13,979 bases of DNA from NCBI GenBank assembly GCA_900764415.1, contig CAAFOA010000067.1, positions 1-13,979 of the forward strand, read 5' to 3'. The translations under genes were made by a program, and so were the position numbers. Below, in pieces: positions 13,105 through 13,979 of this stretch (positions within the stretch are counted from its first letter, which is position 1; the number at the start of each line of letters is the position of its first letter). Source of the stretch: an uncultured Collinsella sp. (GTDB lineage Bacteria; Actinomycetota; Coriobacteriia; Coriobacteriales; Coriobacteriaceae). The notes below the pieces were generated by a model that saw only the letters and a list, made by a program, of their open reading frames with translations, did not search any database and was not told where the DNA came from.

Positions 13105-13979
13105 GTGAAGGATTCCGACCTCTCCACAACGGCTGCGCGCGACGCTGCCCGCATCGTCTGGTTTAAGCGCTACCACGCCAAGCAGACGCTCATCGCATTT
13201 TTGCTCGCGCTGTTGGCGACCACGGCGTTTTCCATCGATCCCGCCCCGGTGTCGAGCAACGCAGTCTTGGCGATTGACCCCAAAGCCTCGGGCATGCTGT
13301 ACGTGTGCTACGAGGTGCTCCTCTCGTTTGCCGGCCATACCGACGCGGTCATGCTGCTTGCGCTTGCCTGCCTGCTCACGCTGCCGTTTCGCTACGTGTT
13401 CTTTGGCCGCGGCGACGCTTGGCGTCCCTCGGTGATCCTTCCGTCGCTGTTCTTTGCCGTCTGCATGGTGTTTGGCCGCAGTTACGACCTCACCGATTCG
13501 GCCGAGATCGTGCTCGGCGACAAGGCCCGCATCATCTGCGCCTGGATAGGCGGTGCGGGCTGGATGCTCTTGGCGGTCGTTGCCTTCTACCTTGCCTTTG
13601 AGTGTCTAGATTGGCTGAGCTCTCGGCGCATTCCGTTTTCCGAAGCGCACTTTGGCCGCGTATGGCGTGTGGCTCACGCCGTGCTCTCGGTCCATCCCTT
13701 TGCCGGGCCCTTCCTGGTGCTTATGATCGCCTGGGCGCCCACGCTCATCGCTTCGCTGCCTGGCCTTTTTATGGGAGATACGGGTGCGCAGATTCGCCAG
13801 TGGTTCAACTACCCCAACGGCACGAGTGACTACCTGCGTCTGCTCAATCCCAATGTGTTGCTCAACGGACATCACCCCGTGGTGCACACGGCTATCATCG
13901 GTTCGTGCGTCCAGCTGGGGCTTTCACTGTTCAACAGCGCCAACGCGGGTCTTGCCATCTACACCTGTCTCTTATACAC
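13105..13979 (+). CDS. DUF6020-like polytopic membrane protein, possible GT-C-like glycosyltransferase (3' end missing)
   Basis: The frame is open from GTG 13105 to the window end, so only the first 286 or so residues are seen. AAAGG at 13090-13094 precedes the start by ten bases. After a short basic N-terminus there are hydrophobic segments at about 27-43, 81-100, 108-123, 142-167 and 193-221. An extracytoplasmic-type stretch follows with GDTGAQIRQWFNYP (224-237) and GHHPVVHTAIIG (255-266). The Asp-Thr and His-His-Pro motifs recall membrane proteins of the DUF6020 group, which look like GT-C glycosyltransferases; function is unproven. The last 15 bases are probably adapter, so the final residues CLLY are not genuine. 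Confidence 0.72.
   Translation, partial: MKDSDLSTTAARDAARIVWFKRYHAKQTLIAFLLALLATTAFSIDPAPVSSNAVLAIDPKASGMLYVCYEVLLSFAGHTDAVMLLALACLLTLPFRYVFFGRGDAWRPSVILPSLFFAVCMVFGRSYDLTDSAEIVLGDKARIICAWIGGAGWMLLAVVAFYLAFECLDWLSSRRIPFSEAHFGRVWRVAHAVLSVHPFAGPFLVLMIAWAPTLIASLPGLFMGDTGAQIRQWFNYPNGTSDYLRLLNPNVLLNGHHPVVHTAIIGSCVQLGLSLFNSANAGLAIYTCLLY
13965..13979. other. Sequencing adapter remnant (Nextera/Tn5 mosaic end)
   Basis: The last 15 bases, CTGTCTCTTATACAC, are identical to the start of the Nextera transposase mosaic-end adapter as read through at fragment ends. An exact 15-base match at the very edge of a sequence is far more likely to be untrimmed adapter than genome, and marks this as a contig end. 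Confidence 0.93.

Noticed and set aside
13606..13887. Minus-strand frame of 93 residues inside the DUF6020-like gene
   Set aside because: It lies wholly opposite a continuous membrane-protein frame and shows no recognisable domain or ribosome site.

Overview
The window looks like a chromosomal segment of a high-GC Coriobacteriia member, most like Collinsella. I infer this from the gene set: a giant HgdC-type dehydratase activase, a Tat-exported arylsulfotransferase lipoprotein, and an OPT transporter, coaX, dCMP deaminase, Nfu and lgt set. The base composition and short GGGACRG-type intergenic repeats also fit. No phage, plasmid, CRISPR or defence module is visible. The last 15 bases match the Nextera/Tn5 mosaic end, so the right edge is probably a contig end with untrimmed adapter.

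Left part (1-5065, + strand): the 3' portion of a giant 2-hydroxyacyl-CoA dehydratase activase/HgdB-like fusion, open at the left edge and closed by a strong terminator. A 414-base gap follows, holding a 120-base element with inverted ends. Then comes a stand-alone 3-hydroxyacyl-CoA dehydrogenase. Both enzymes act on hydroxyacyl-CoA chemistry and may serve anaerobic amino-acid or acyl-CoA fermentation, but they are separate transcription units.

Middle (5066-9877): an aryl-sulfate sulfotransferase split by a -1 frameshift exactly at a C CCA AAG heptamer. It converges, 14 bases apart, on a minus-strand DUF389 membrane protein carrying an EF-hand-like loop. Next is a minus-strand OPT-family transporter with its own terminator and a structured 5' leader.

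Right part (9878-13979): a divergent intergenic region containing a perfect 37-bp inverted repeat made of two inverted REP-like units. It is followed by co-directional housekeeping genes: coaX (pantothenate kinase, CoA synthesis), dCMP deaminase (dUMP supply), an Nfu-type Fe-S scaffold, lgt (lipoprotein lipidation), and the start of a polytopic DUF6020-like membrane protein cut by the contig end. Functional links inside the window are plausible but not proven: CoaX feeds the CoA pool used by the acyl-CoA enzymes, Nfu could supply the [4Fe-4S] cluster of the activase, and Lgt would lipidate the arylsulfotransferase.

The most unusual signals are the arylsulfotransferase frameshift at a slippery heptamer, the related REP-like units at 10000-10126 and 11668-11704, the 3649-3768 element, and the EF-hand-like insertion in the DUF389 protein.
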